The notes under the pieces: generated by a model | What the model was told of the DNA's origin: nothing | The model's input: only the letters and a program-made list of their open reading frames with translations | The model's database searches: none | From: Paractinoplanes aksuensis | Lineage (GTDB): Bacteria; Actinomycetota; Actinomycetes; Mycobacteriales; Micromonosporaceae | DNA length: 64,000 bases | Assembly (NCBI RefSeq): GCF_024137025.1 | Contig: NZ_JAMYJR010000037.1 | Span: forward strand, 62,001-126,000 | Reading direction: 5' to 3' | Position numbers and translations under genes: made by a program | Part shown: positions 1-8,115 of the stretch, piece by piece | How the letters are laid out: every line of letters starts with the position of its first letter | Numbering within the stretch: position 1 is the stretch's first letter

Positions 1-2
1 CC

Positions 3-515
3 GGGCTGGCCGACGAGGTCGGACTGGCCAACGTGACCATGGGCCTGGTCGCCGAGCGGCTCGGGGTGCGCACGCCGTCGCTCTACAAGCACGTGGCGAG
101 CCAGGCCGACCTCAACCGGCGGATCGCGGTGCTGGCCCTGGTCGAGGTGGGCGACGCCCTGCGTGAGGCCCTGCAGGGGCGGGCCGGCCGCGACGCACTG
201 GCCGCGGCCGCCCACACGCTCCGGTCGTACGTGGTGGAACATCCGGGCCGGTACGCCGCCACCCTGCCGCTCAATCCGGAGGGGCCGGACGATCCGATCG
301 CCGTCGCGGGGGCCCGGGTGCTCGACTCGCTGGCGGCGGTGCTGGCCGGTTACGCGATCGATCCGGCCGACACCGTCCACGCGATGCGGTTGTTGCGCAG
401 CCTGTTCCACGGCTTCGCCACGATCGAGGCGGCCGGCGGGTTCGAGATGGACACCGACGTCGACCAGAGCTTCGAGTGGCTGGTCGACTTCATCGACCGC
501 GGCCTCAAGGCCTAA
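3..515 (+). CDS. TetR family regulator, 5' end outside window
   Basis: C-terminal part of a TetR-type repressor. The reading frame is already open at base 3, so the true start lies upstream of the window. The first visible residues contain the end of the helix-turn-helix (GVRTPSLYKHV, the recognition helix typical of TetR). The rest is an all-helical ligand-binding domain ending in LLRSLFHGFATIEAAGGF, the signature of the WHG/TetR_C_33 type C-terminal domain. Its stop overlaps by 4 nt the stop of the convergent CDP-alcohol transferase gene. The ligand and target are not visible; the function call as a TetR repressor is secure, the regulon is not. Confidence 0.85.
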   Translation, partial: GLADEVGLANVTMGLVAERLGVRTPSLYKHVASQADLNRRIAVLALVEVGDALREALQGRAGRDALAAAAHTLRSYVVEHPGRYAATLPLNPEGPDDPIAVAGARVLDSLAAVLAGYAIDPADTVHAMRLLRSLFHGFATIEAAGGFEMDTDVDQSFEWLVDFIDRGLKA

Positions 516-1249
516 GGCTGACCGCGCAGCGCCTCGCGGGCCGAGAACATCACGCTGGCCGCCAGGAAGGCCGCGTTGACCAGCGTGAACAGGCCGATGA
601 ACCAGATCGTCCACTGTGGCGCCACGATCAGCACCAGGCCGGCCAGCGCGATCACCGCGCCGTAGTCGCGGACCAGCTTGATCAGGCGCACCGGCAGGGA
701 GCGGCTGGTGACCATGCTGGACGCCTTGTCGCCGGACTGCATGACCGAGGTGACCAGGTTGACCATCCACGTGCCGGCGAACGCGGCCAGCAGCCAGGCC
801 GGGGTGTCCGGCACCTGGGCCTCGGCCGTCGCGGCCAGGGCGGCCACCAGGGAGATCTGGACGGCGACGTCGCACAGCACGTCGAGCCGGGCCCCGGCCG
901 CGCTGGTCTGACCGGTGACCCGGGCCAGTTGTCCGTCGGCGCAGTCGAACGCGTACGCCAGCTGCCAGCCCAGCAGCGCGAGCAGGCCGATCGGCCAGGC
1001 CCAGAAGTCGCCGCGGGCGACCGGCTCGGCCGCGGCGATCACGACGATCGAGGTCAGGCCGCCCAGGCCGAGGTTGAGCACGGTCAGCACGGTCGGTGAC
1101 AGGTGGTACTTGTGCGCCCGGACCGCGATCCGGGCCCCGGCGTGCTGGCTCACCGCCTCACTGAACAGGCCGCCACCCCGGTTGACCGCGTAGTAGTCGG
1201 CTGCCGTGGGCGCGGCAGGATGGTCAGCGGCCGGCGACGGCGTCGACAT
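512..1249 (-). CDS. CDP-alcohol phosphatidyltransferase family protein
   Basis: 245-residue integral membrane enzyme expected to move a phospho-alcohol from a CDP-activated donor to an acceptor hydroxyl. The full CDP-OH-P motif D-x2-DG-x2-AR-x8-G-x3-D-x3-D is present (DCADGQLARV ... GARLDVLCD, around residues 102-128), with about five to six hydrophobic segments. It is the last gene of a tight operon: its ATG lies 26 bp inside the end of the glycerol-1-phosphate dehydrogenase-like gene. The upstream nucleotidyltransferase could supply the CDP-donor. The acceptor (lipid, polyol or sugar) cannot be read from sequence. The family call is firm; the substrate is unknown. Confidence 0.88.
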   Translation of the reverse strand: MSTPSPAADHPAAPTAADYYAVNRGGGLFSEAVSQHAGARIAVRAHKYHLSPTVLTVLNLGLGGLTSIVVIAAAEPVARGDFWAWPIGLLALLGWQLAYAFDCADGQLARVTGQTSAAGARLDVLCDVAVQISLVAALAATAEAQVPDTPAWLLAAFAGTWMVNLVTSVMQSGDKASSMVTSRSLPVRLIKLVRDYGAVIALAGLVLIVAPQWTIWFIGLFTLVNAAFLAASVMFSAREALRGQP

Positions 1250-2285
1250 AGTGCGCCAGCTTTCCGTTGATCTCGTCGGGGCTCATGGCGAGGTGTTCCA
1301 GAATCGTGTAACGGTCGGGGCGGGTGCGCGGTGCGAACGACACGGCCTCGACGAACTGCTCGGCGCTCAGCCCGACGTCGGCCGGAACCCGCGGCAGCTG
1401 GTGCCGGGCCAGGCAGTCGGCCATCTGGGCGAAACGCCGCTCGTCGCCCCGCAGGAACGTGCAGAACAACGCGCCCAGCCCGGCCAGCTCGCCGTGCGAG
1501 GCGGTGCCGGGATAGAGCGAGTCGATCGCGTGCATGATCTCGTGGCAGCCCCCGCTGGCCGGCCGGCTGCTGCCGCTGACCGCCATGGCCAGGCCGCTCG
1601 AGATCAGCGCCTCGGCCAGGACCGTGACGAAGGCGTCGTCGTGCAGGTCACCGGGCATGGTGAGCACCGCCTCGGCGCCCATCCGGGCCAGCGAGGCGGC
1701 CAGGCCGTCGACCGGCTCGCCGCGCATCTCGCGGGCCAGCTCCCAGTCGGCCAGCGCGCTGATGTTGCTGATCGCGTCGCCGATGCCGCCGCGGTTGACC
1801 CGTTCCGGGCCGGTCTCGACGAAGTCCAGGTCGACGATCACGCCGAACGGGATGTGCACCCCGTACGAGTTCTTGAGTCCCTGGTTGATCAGGCTGGCCA
1901 CCGGTGAGGCGAAGCCGTCGTTGGCCAGGCTCGTGGACACCGAGACCATCGGCAGTCCCCACCGGTTGGCCGCGTATTTCGCCGTGTCGATCGTCGTGCC
2001 GCCACCGATGCCGACCACCGCGTCGTACGGGCGGGAGCGCAGCTTGTCGGCCAGCTCCAGGGCCGCGTCCAGGGTGCCACCGCTGGCCGTGAAGACATCG
2101 GCCGTCTCGAGGGAGGGCCGGATGAGATCGGCGATCCGCTCGCCCTGGCCCGGGCCGACCACGACCGCCACATCGCCGCCGGCGGAAATGCGCCCGTCGG
2201 CCAGGATCCGGCCCAGGTCGGCCACGGCGCCCCGGCGAACGTGGATGTACAGGGGCGCCTGGACCGTGCGGGCTAGTAGCGGCAT
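1224..2285 (-). CDS. sn-glycerol-1-phosphate dehydrogenase-like (EgsA/AraM) enzyme
   Basis: 353-residue member of the iron-containing alcohol dehydrogenase superfamily, closest in motifs to EgsA/AraM glycerol-1-phosphate dehydrogenases, which reduce dihydroxyacetone phosphate to sn-glycerol-1-phosphate with NAD(P)H. Visible are the nucleotide loop VVGIGGGTTIDTAKYAA, the segment STSLANDGFASP, and the metal region SGSSRPASGGCHEIMHAID followed by SHGELAG, which supply histidine metal ligands. The chosen ATG (2285) overlaps the end of the nucleotidyltransferase gene by 13 bp; a longer open frame to 3191 is only a shadow of that gene. Substrate specificity (glycerol versus another polyol phosphate or aldehyde) is inferred from the family only. 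Confidence 0.82.
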   Translation of the reverse strand: MPLLARTVQAPLYIHVRRGAVADLGRILADGRISAGGDVAVVVGPGQGERIADLIRPSLETADVFTASGGTLDAALELADKLRSRPYDAVVGIGGGTTIDTAKYAANRWGLPMVSVSTSLANDGFASPVASLINQGLKNSYGVHIPFGVIVDLDFVETGPERVNRGGIGDAISNISALADWELAREMRGEPVDGLAASLARMGAEAVLTMPGDLHDDAFVTVLAEALISSGLAMAVSGSSRPASGGCHEIMHAIDSLYPGTASHGELAGLGALFCTFLRGDERRFAQMADCLARHQLPRVPADVGLSAEQFVEAVSFAPRTRPDRYTILEHLAMSPDEINGKLAHYVDAVAGR

Positions 2286-3004
2286 GCGATGTCCCGGGCC
2301 TTGGCCAGGTCGTCGTGGTTGTCGACCTCGACCCAGTCGACCGAGCCGATGGTGGCCGCGCGGACCTGGCCGCCGCGCTGCGCGAACTCCTGGAAGCCGT
2401 CCTCGTAGTACAGGTCGGGGTTGCGCTCCCAGGTCGCCTGGAGGGCGTCGGCCAGCTCGGCCGCGGCCGAGGCCTCGATGATGTTGGCCCCGATGTACTC
2501 GCCGAACGCATCGGCCGGGTCCATCAGCTTCGTGATGCTGGTGAGCTGCCCGTCCTCGTCGAAGATGGTCTTCATCTCTTCGTCGGCCAGCTTCTTCACG
2601 TTGTCGATGGCGAGCAGGATGCTCGGGCCGCGCTGGGCCAGCAGGGTCTGCTCGACGCTGACCGGGTGCACGGTGTCGCCGTTGACCATCAGGGCGCCCT
2701 GCGCGAAGTGGTCCCGAGCCAGCCACAACGAGTACGCGTTGTTCCACTCCTCGGCCTTGTCGTTGTGCACGAGGGAGATCTTGACGCCGTACTTGCTCTC
2801 GAAGCCGGCCTGGCGCTCCTCGACCGCGCCGGCGCGGTAGCCGACGACGATCGTCACGTCGGTCAGCCCGGCCGCGGCCAGGTTGCGCAGGGAGATGTCC
2901 ATGATCGTGGTCTCGCCGTCCACGGGGACGAGAGCCTTGGGCAGGGTGTCCGTGTACGGACGAAGCCTGCGTCCGGCTCCGGCGGCGAGAATCAGACCGA
3001 TCAT
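2273..3004 (-). CDS. NTP transferase, phosphocholine/inositol-phosphate cytidylyltransferase-like
   Basis: 243-residue nucleotidyltransferase expected to activate a phosphorylated alcohol with CTP. The N-terminus LILAAGAGRRLRPYTDTLPK is the classic pyrophosphorylase loop with the catalytic Lys. MVNGDTV holds the first metal Asp and DWVEVDNHDDL the second. ATG 3004 is preceded by GGAGA at good spacing, so a longer frame starting at 3058 is discarded. It heads an overlapping operon with a glycerol-1-phosphate dehydrogenase-like enzyme and a CDP-alcohol transferase, so the simplest product is CDP-glycerol or a related CDP-polyol. This is inference: phosphocholine, inositol-phosphate and phosphonate cytidylyltransferases share the fold. 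Confidence 0.82.
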   Translation of the reverse strand: MIGLILAAGAGRRLRPYTDTLPKALVPVDGETTIMDISLRNLAAAGLTDVTIVVGYRAGAVEERQAGFESKYGVKISLVHNDKAEEWNNAYSLWLARDHFAQGALMVNGDTVHPVSVEQTLLAQRGPSILLAIDNVKKLADEEMKTIFDEDGQLTSITKLMDPADAFGEYIGANIIEASAAAELADALQATWERNPDLYYEDGFQEFAQRGGQVRAATIGSVDWVEVDNHDDLAKARDIACRY

Positions 3005-3117
3005 CGAGCTTCTCCATCTGTTGGGTGAACTCCGCGAGAATAACGGGTGCTGTCCCACAGCCCGGACCGCACGAGCCGAACGGAAATTCCGTAGAGGCGG
3101 CTCGTAAGCTGGTGGCC

Positions 3118-4212
3118 ATGACCGCTGAGCAGCTGATCTCTTTCGCCCGGGGCGCTCCGTCGCTGGACATCATCGACGTCGAGGGCCTCAAGGCCGCCGC
3201 CGCGCGCGCCTTCGACGCCGATCCCGCTGGTGTGACCGCCTACGGCACGTCCGTCGGCTATGTCCCGCTGCGCAAGTGGATCGCCGAGAAGCACGGCGTC
3301 TCGGCCGATCAGGTCATTGTGACGAACGGCTCCCTCCAGGCCGACGCGTTCCTGTTCAACCACCTCGTGCAGCCGGGCGACGACGTCGTGGTCGAGAAGC
3401 CGACGTACGACCGCACCCTGCTCAGCCTGCAGAACCTCGGGGCCAAGGTGCACCAGGTGACGCTGCAGTCCGACGGCATCGACGTCGACGAGCTGCGGAC
3501 GCTGCTGGAGTCGGGCGTGCGTCCCAAGCTCGCCCACATCATCCCGAACTATCAGAACCCGGCCGGCATCACGCTCTCGGTCGAGAAGCGCCAGGCCCTG
3601 CTCGCGCTGGCCGCCCAGTACGAGTTCACGATCTTCGAGGACGACCCGTACGTCGACATCCGCTTCCGCGGCGACGCCCTGCCCTCGATGCTCTCGCAGG
3701 ACAGCGACAACCTGGTCGTGCACGCCTCCAGCTTCACCAAGACGGTGTGCCCCGGTGTTCGCGTGGGCTACCTGGTCGGCCCGGCCGCGCTGATCGACGC
3801 GATCGCCAAGAAGGCCACCAACCTGTACATCTCGCCCGGCATGGTTTCCGAGGCGATCGTGCACCAGTTCTGCGTCTCGGGCGACATCGAGCGCTCCGTG
3901 GCGACGGTCAGCGCCGCCCTCGGCGAGCGGGCCCGCGTGCTGGGTGAGTCGCTGCGCAAGCACATCCCCGGCGCGACCTTCACCGAGCCCGACGGCGGCT
4001 ACTTCCTCTGGGTCGACCTGCCGTCCGACGTCAACGTCGACAAGCTCTTCCCGGCCGCGATGAAGAAGGGCGTGGCCATCGTCAAGGGCAGCGACTTCCT
4101 GCTCGAGGGCGGCCACAACTCGGTCCGGCTGGCCTACTCGGCGGTCACCGTCGAGCAGATCGACGAGGGTGTGCGCCGCCTGGCCGAGGCGATCGAAGAG
4201 GTTCGCGGCTGA
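3118..4212 (+). CDS. PLP-dependent aminotransferase, class I/II
   Basis: 364-residue fold-type I aminotransferase, similar to the catalytic part of MocR/2-aminoadipate transaminases but without a GntR-type DNA-binding domain. The Schiff-base lysine is in HASSFTKTVCPGVRVGY (Lys208), with NYQNPAG and DDPYVDIRF earlier as cofactor-contacting motifs. I chose ATG 3118 because the upstream in-frame stretch is not protein-like. No strong Shine-Dalgarno is visible; a TAAGCT element 11-16 nt before the ATG would fit leaderless transcription. It is divergent from the CDP-polyol operon (113-bp gap), so a shared pathway is possible but unproven. Substrate unknown. Confidence 0.85.
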   Translation: MTAEQLISFARGAPSLDIIDVEGLKAAAARAFDADPAGVTAYGTSVGYVPLRKWIAEKHGVSADQVIVTNGSLQADAFLFNHLVQPGDDVVVEKPTYDRTLLSLQNLGAKVHQVTLQSDGIDVDELRTLLESGVRPKLAHIIPNYQNPAGITLSVEKRQALLALAAQYEFTIFEDDPYVDIRFRGDALPSMLSQDSDNLVVHASSFTKTVCPGVRVGYLVGPAALIDAIAKKATNLYISPGMVSEAIVHQFCVSGDIERSVATVSAALGERARVLGESLRKHIPGATFTEPDGGYFLWVDLPSDVNVDKLFPAAMKKGVAIVKGSDFLLEGGHNSVRLAYSAVTVEQIDEGVRRLAEAIEEVRG

Positions 4213-4231
4213 CCCGTCCGCGCGGAACGGA

Positions 4232-4263
4232 CGCCCGGTGGGTCGGCTACTACCCGCCGGGCG
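4232..4263 (+). terminator. Hairpin after aminotransferase gene
   Basis: Inverted repeat CGCCCGGTGGGT / ACCCGCCGGGCG with an 8-nt loop, one mismatch, 20 bp after the aminotransferase stop. There is no long U-tract, as is common in actinomycetes. Confidence 0.6.
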
Positions 4264-4304
4264 TAGCCTCTGGCGGTTTTGAACGTCCGTGTGGGGAGGC
4301 AAAG

Positions 4305-5411
4305 GTGAGCGATCGTTCCCGGAACAGGCCGCTGTCGCGGGCCTTCGCCGCGCCGGTCCGGGCGATGAACCGTATCCTCGGCACGACCGACGGGCGCCCC
4401 GACCCGAACTCCGGTCAGGTGGGCAGCGGCGTCGTCGACTGCGCGGTCTACGCCGGCGGCCGGCGACTGCCCGGCGATTTCACCCCCGACGAGGCGCTCA
4501 AGACGGCCTGCTCGCGCGATGACGCGTACGTCTGGCTCGGCCTGCACGAGCCGAGCCAGCCCGAGATGGCGGCCATCGCGCACACCTACGGCCTGCACGA
4601 GCTGGCCGTCGAGGACGCGGTCAAGGCCGAACAGCGGCCCAAGCTCGAGCAGTTCGGCTCGGTCCACTTCCTGGTCATGCGCACCGCGCGTTACGTGCCG
4701 CACGGCGAGATCACCGAGAACTCGCAGGTGGTCGAGACCGGCCAGATGATGATCTTTGTCGGTGAGCAGTTCGTCATCACCGTGCGCCACGGCGACGCGT
4801 CCGAGCTGGGCTCGGTGCGGGCCGACCTCGAGACGGAACGGGCCGACCTGATCGAGCAGGGCCCGTGGGCCGTGGCCTACGCGGTGACCGACCGGGTGGT
4901 CGACCACTACGTCGCCGTGGCCGACCAGGTCGAGTCCGATCTCGACCTGATCGAGGAGGGCGTCTTCTCGCGCGACCACGCCAGCCCGATTCCGGCGATT
5001 TATCAGATGAAACGCGAGCTCGTGGAGTTCCGGCGCGCGGTGGTGCCGTTGCAGCGCCCGCTCGCGATGATCATGGCGATCGTGCCCAAGCGGATCGGCA
5101 AGTACTTCCGAGACGTGCAGGACCACCTGACCCGTACGGTCGAGCAGGTCTCGTCCTTCGACGACCTGCTCAACTCGATCCTGCAGGCCCGGCTGGCCCA
5201 GGTCACGGTCGACCAGAACAACGACATGCGCAAGATCGCGGCGTGGGCGGCCATCGCCACGGTGTGGACCGCGGGGGCCGGCATCTACGGCATGAACTTC
5301 AGCTTCATGCCCGAGCTGACCTGGAAGTACGGCTACGCGTCGTGGTGGCTGATCATCCTGATCGTCTCGGTGTTGCTCTATCGAGTGTTCAGGCGCAGCG
5401 GCTGGCTGTGA
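4305..5411 (+). CDS. corA: CorA-type magnesium/cobalt transporter
   Basis: 368-residue CorA family channel for divalent cations in the cytoplasmic membrane. The long N-terminal cytoplasmic domain ends in a helix, followed by two C-terminal membrane segments. The signature GMN tripeptide (residues 329-331, IYGMNFSFMPEL) ends the first segment and a basic tail (FRRSGWL) follows the second. The GTG start at 4305 has GGGGAGG 5-8 nt upstream. Length and architecture are normal for actinobacterial CorA. It stands alone between two terminator-like hairpins, so it is probably monocistronic. Confidence 0.92.
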   Translation: MSDRSRNRPLSRAFAAPVRAMNRILGTTDGRPDPNSGQVGSGVVDCAVYAGGRRLPGDFTPDEALKTACSRDDAYVWLGLHEPSQPEMAAIAHTYGLHELAVEDAVKAEQRPKLEQFGSVHFLVMRTARYVPHGEITENSQVVETGQMMIFVGEQFVITVRHGDASELGSVRADLETERADLIEQGPWAVAYAVTDRVVDHYVAVADQVESDLDLIEEGVFSRDHASPIPAIYQMKRELVEFRRAVVPLQRPLAMIMAIVPKRIGKYFRDVQDHLTRTVEQVSSFDDLLNSILQARLAQVTVDQNNDMRKIAAWAAIATVWTAGAGIYGMNFSFMPELTWKYGYASWWLIILIVSVLLYRVFRRSGWL

Positions 5412-5420
5412 GCACCACAG

Positions 5421-5451
5421 TAGGGCGGGTCACCGAAGTGAACCCGCCCTA
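5421..5451. terminator. Bidirectional hairpin between convergent genes
   Basis: Ten-base arms TAGGGCGGGT / ACCCGCCCTA around an 11-nt loop lie between the stop of the CorA gene and the stop of the opposite-strand DUF5324-like gene. It can serve both transcripts. Confidence 0.65.
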
Positions 5452-5469
5452 TCGGGCGTACCCGTCGCT

Positions 5470-6063
5470 CTACCGAGGGGTGTGCGGCGCGGTGTTGGGC
5501 ACCGTGCCGTTCTGCGAGACCTCCGGCTCGAAGGCCGCGTCGTCGACACCGGTGGCCGGGGTCGTCGAGGCGATCGGGGCGGCCGGGTCGTACTCATCCC
5601 ACTGCGCGGCCTGACGGCGCTTGGCCGCGTAGGCGGCCCCGATGCCGATGGCCGTGCCGAGCAGGGCGAAGCCGAGCAGCTTGGAGCCGCGGCCCTTCTT
5701 CTCCTTGCGGCCGACCGCCTTGCTGGCCCGCTTCTGCAGCTTGAGGGCCGCCTTCTGGTTCTGCTTGGCGGTCTTCTTGGCCTTGCGCTTGCTCACCTTG
5801 CCGGCCTGCCGCGCGTTCTCGCTCGCGGCCGTGACCAGCGGAGTGATCGTTGCCACCGCGCTGTCCCACCCGGACGAGGCCACGTCCTTGGCCTTGACCG
5901 CGGCCGGCTGAACCCGGTCGACCGCCGCCGTCAGCGTCGGCCCGACCGTCGCGCTGGTCTCGGCGGCCGCGAGGGACGCGGCCCGCTTGAAGTGGTCAAC
6001 GCTCTGTCCGAGCTCGTTCTTCATCCGCGTGCTACGGCTCTTGCGGCGCATCGTTGCGAACAC
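5470..6063 (-). CDS. DUF5324-like membrane-anchored protein
   Basis: 197-residue protein of unknown function. An Ala/Lys-rich helical N-terminal half (residues about 10-120, with a very basic stretch SKRKAKKTAKQNQKAA) is followed by one hydrophobic segment (LLGFALLGTAIGIGAAYAA) and an acidic Pro/Thr-rich tail. The start is GTG 6063, because AGGAGG lies 8 nt upstream of it. Position next to a cyclophilin and a rhomboid gene matches the arrangement I recall for DUF5324 genes near crgA in Streptomyces; this name rests on composition and context rather than a recognised motif. Confidence 0.6.
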   Translation of the reverse strand: MFATMRRKSRSTRMKNELGQSVDHFKRAASLAAAETSATVGPTLTAAVDRVQPAAVKAKDVASSGWDSAVATITPLVTAASENARQAGKVSKRKAKKTAKQNQKAALKLQKRASKAVGRKEKKGRGSKLLGFALLGTAIGIGAAYAAKRRQAAQWDEYDPAAPIASTTPATGVDDAAFEPEVSQNGTVPNTAPHTPR

Positions 6064-6221
6064 CAGTGCCCACCTCCTGAGGTTCTCTCCCGACAACATC
6101 GTGCCCTCTATCGGTACCCCCGCGCTGCCGCTTCTGACACATGGGGGAGGATCCGAACTGCAAGGAACTGTCCCATCGCCCCCCAAGAGGTACTGCGGGG
6201 CGCGACACAGGAGGAGTACCC

Positions 6222-6752
6222 GTGGCCGAGAAGCTTTACGCCACCCTGCACACCAACCACGGCCCGATCCGGCTCCAGCTGTTCCCGGATCACGCCCCGG
6301 CGACCGTGCGCAACTTCGTGGAGCTCGCTGAGGGCACGAAGGACTACACCGACCCGCGCACGGGCCAGAAGGGCAGCGGTCCCTACTACGACGGCACGAT
6401 CTCGCACCGCGTCATCGCCGGCTTCATGATCCAGCTCGGCGACCCGACCGGCACCGGGCGCGGTGGCCCGGGCTTCCAGTTCGCCGACGAGTTCCACCCG
6501 GAGCTCTCCTTCGACCGCCCGTACCTGCTGGCCATGGCCAACGCGGGCCCGGGCACCAACGGCTCGCAGTTCTTCGTGACGGTCGCGCCGACCCCGCACC
6601 TCAACCGCCGGCACACGATCTTCGGTCAGGTCGCGGACGAGCAGTCGGCCAAGGTCGTCGACTCGATCGCCACCACGCCGACCGGCCCGGGCGACCGTCC
6701 GCGCGAGGACGTCGTCGTCGAGCGCGTGGAAATCGAGCGCGCGAAGGACTGA
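6222..6752 (+). CDS. ppiA: Cyclophilin-type peptidyl-prolyl cis-trans isomerase
   Basis: 176-residue cytoplasmic cyclophilin that speeds cis-trans isomerisation of X-Pro bonds. The active-site pieces are clear: SHRVIAGFMIQLGDPTGTG (catalytic Arg, Phe, Met, Gln) and ANAGPGTNGSQFFVTVA. GTG 6222 has GAGGAG five nt upstream and is preferred to a longer frame beginning at 6141. It is followed 14 bp later by a rhomboid protease gene, and the pair is probably co-transcribed. The order PPIase, rhomboid or PH-domain gene resembles the region beside crgA in mycobacteria and Streptomyces. Confidence 0.93.
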   Translation: MAEKLYATLHTNHGPIRLQLFPDHAPATVRNFVELAEGTKDYTDPRTGQKGSGPYYDGTISHRVIAGFMIQLGDPTGTGRGGPGFQFADEFHPELSFDRPYLLAMANAGPGTNGSQFFVTVAPTPHLNRRHTIFGQVADEQSAKVVDSIATTPTGPGDRPREDVVVERVEIERAKD

Positions 6753-6766
6753 AGTACCTTTGACAC

Positions 6767-7681
6767 ATGAGTGAGGCTCCCTCGACGGTCCCGGTCTGCT
6801 ACCGCCACCCGTCCAAGGAGACTTACATCCGGTGCACACGGTGTGACCGGCCGATCTGCCCCGATTGCATGAACGAGGCGTCGGTCGGTCACCAGTGCCC
6901 GGAATGCGTCGCCGAGGGGCGACGCACCCAGCGCCAGGCGCGCACCGCGTTCGGCGGCAGCGCGGCCGGTCGCGCCGGTTACGTGACCCGGGTGCTGATC
7001 GGCATCAACGCGCTCTTCTTCATCGTGTCGGCCGTCGTCGGCGGCCCGCGGGCCATCGCCGGCGCCGGTGGGTGGTTCGGCCTGATGGGCCAGGGCACCG
7101 ACGTCACCCGTTGGGGTTCGGTGCTGGGCTACGCGCCCTACATCCAGGGCGGCGACCCCCACGGCATCGCCGCCGGCGAGTGGTATCGCCTGGTCACGGC
7201 CATGTTCCTGCACTACGGCATCCTGCACCTGCTGCTCAACATGGTGCTGCTGTGGCAGCTCGGCCGCTATTTGGAAGAGAAGCTGGGCCCGCTGCGCTTC
7301 GCCGGGCTCTATCTGCTGGCCGGCATCGGCGGCAACGTCGCGGCCTACCTGTTCACCCTGCCCAACGCCCAGGCCGCCGGGGCCTCGACCTCGGTCTTCG
7401 GGCTGGTGCTGGCGATCATCGTGGTCAACCGGCGGCTGCGGCTCGACATCAGCCAGTTCATCCCGCTGCTCGTGGTCAACCTGCTCTTCACGTTCAGCGT
7501 GCCCAACGTGTCGGTGGCCGGGCACATCGGCGGGCTGGTTGTCGGCGGGATCGTCGCACTGATCCTCGCGTACGCCCCCAACAAAAGACGCAGTCTGATC
7601 CAGGGGCTGGGCTGCGCGGCGGTGTTCGTCATCCTGCTCGCGGCGGCCATCGTGCGCACGCAGACGTTACTGGGGGGCTGA
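6767..7681 (+). CDS. Rhomboid family intramembrane serine protease with zinc-binding N-terminus
   Basis: 304-residue polytopic membrane protease. Residues 11-47 form a B-box-like zinc cluster (Cys11, His14, Cys23, Cys26, Cys31, Cys34, His42, Cys44, Cys47). Six or seven hydrophobic helices follow. The catalytic serine is in GASTSVFGL (Ser207) and the catalytic histidine in VAGHIGGL (His253). WYRLVTAMFLHYGILHLLLN is the usual rhomboid loop/TM2 region. The gene follows the cyclophilin gene by 14 bp. Its last 15 bp overlap the convergent PH-domain gene. Substrates are unknown. Confidence 0.92.
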   Translation: MSEAPSTVPVCYRHPSKETYIRCTRCDRPICPDCMNEASVGHQCPECVAEGRRTQRQARTAFGGSAAGRAGYVTRVLIGINALFFIVSAVVGGPRAIAGAGGWFGLMGQGTDVTRWGSVLGYAPYIQGGDPHGIAAGEWYRLVTAMFLHYGILHLLLNMVLLWQLGRYLEEKLGPLRFAGLYLLAGIGGNVAAYLFTLPNAQAAGASTSVFGLVLAIIVVNRRLRLDISQFIPLLVVNLLFTFSVPNVSVAGHIGGLVVGGIVALILAYAPNKRRSLIQGLGCAAVFVILLAAAIVRTQTLLGG

Positions 7682-8080
7682 CACCCGCAGGTCGGCCAGC
7701 GCGGTGGCCACCTCTTCGGGCAGGGCGCCCAGGTCGTTGGCGCTGAACAGATAGATGGCCTCGCCCGCGTCGAGCTCCAGCATCTCGCTGCGCAGGCCGC
7801 GGTGGGTGCGGCGGTCGACCCGTACGCGTTCGATCTGGTCCCACGCGAGCCGCCGCCGGCTCGCATAACCCGTGACGACGGTGACCCCCTCGGCGTCGGC
7901 CGCCAGCCGCACCGGCCGCAGCAGGTCGCGCAACGCCCAGCCCAGCAGCCCCACCACGACCACGGCCGCGAGCACCCAGCGCACCGGGTCGCGCCCGGCG
8001 AAGGCGAACGCCAGCACGACGACGGCGACCACACCGATGAGTTTGCTGACCGGCAGAACCGGCTTGATACGCCACTGCAT
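7667..8080 (-). CDS. Membrane protein with bacterial PH domain
   Basis: 137-residue protein with two closely spaced membrane helices (about residues 12-28 and 33-50) and a cytoplasmic PH-like beta domain (VRLAADAEGVTVVTGYASRR onward, with LAWDQIERVRV). In M. tuberculosis the same kind of protein (Rv0010c) sits between ppiA (Rv0009) and crgA (Rv0011c). Here ppiA-rhomboid precede it but crgA does not follow. It converges on the rhomboid gene with a 15-bp overlap. Function unknown. Confidence 0.75.
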   Translation of the reverse strand: MQWRIKPVLPVSKLIGVVAVVVLAFAFAGRDPVRWVLAAVVVVGLLGWALRDLLRPVRLAADAEGVTVVTGYASRRRLAWDQIERVRVDRRTHRGLRSEMLELDAGEAIYLFSANDLGALPEEVATALADLRVSAPQ

Positions 8081-8115
8081 GCACTAACTATGGCAGTGAG
8101 AGATACCGTCGATCC

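Noticed and set aside
1224..3191. Very long minus-strand frame of 655 codons
   Set aside because: Its first 300 codons are an out-of-frame shadow of the nucleotidyltransferase gene; the real dehydrogenase starts at 2285.
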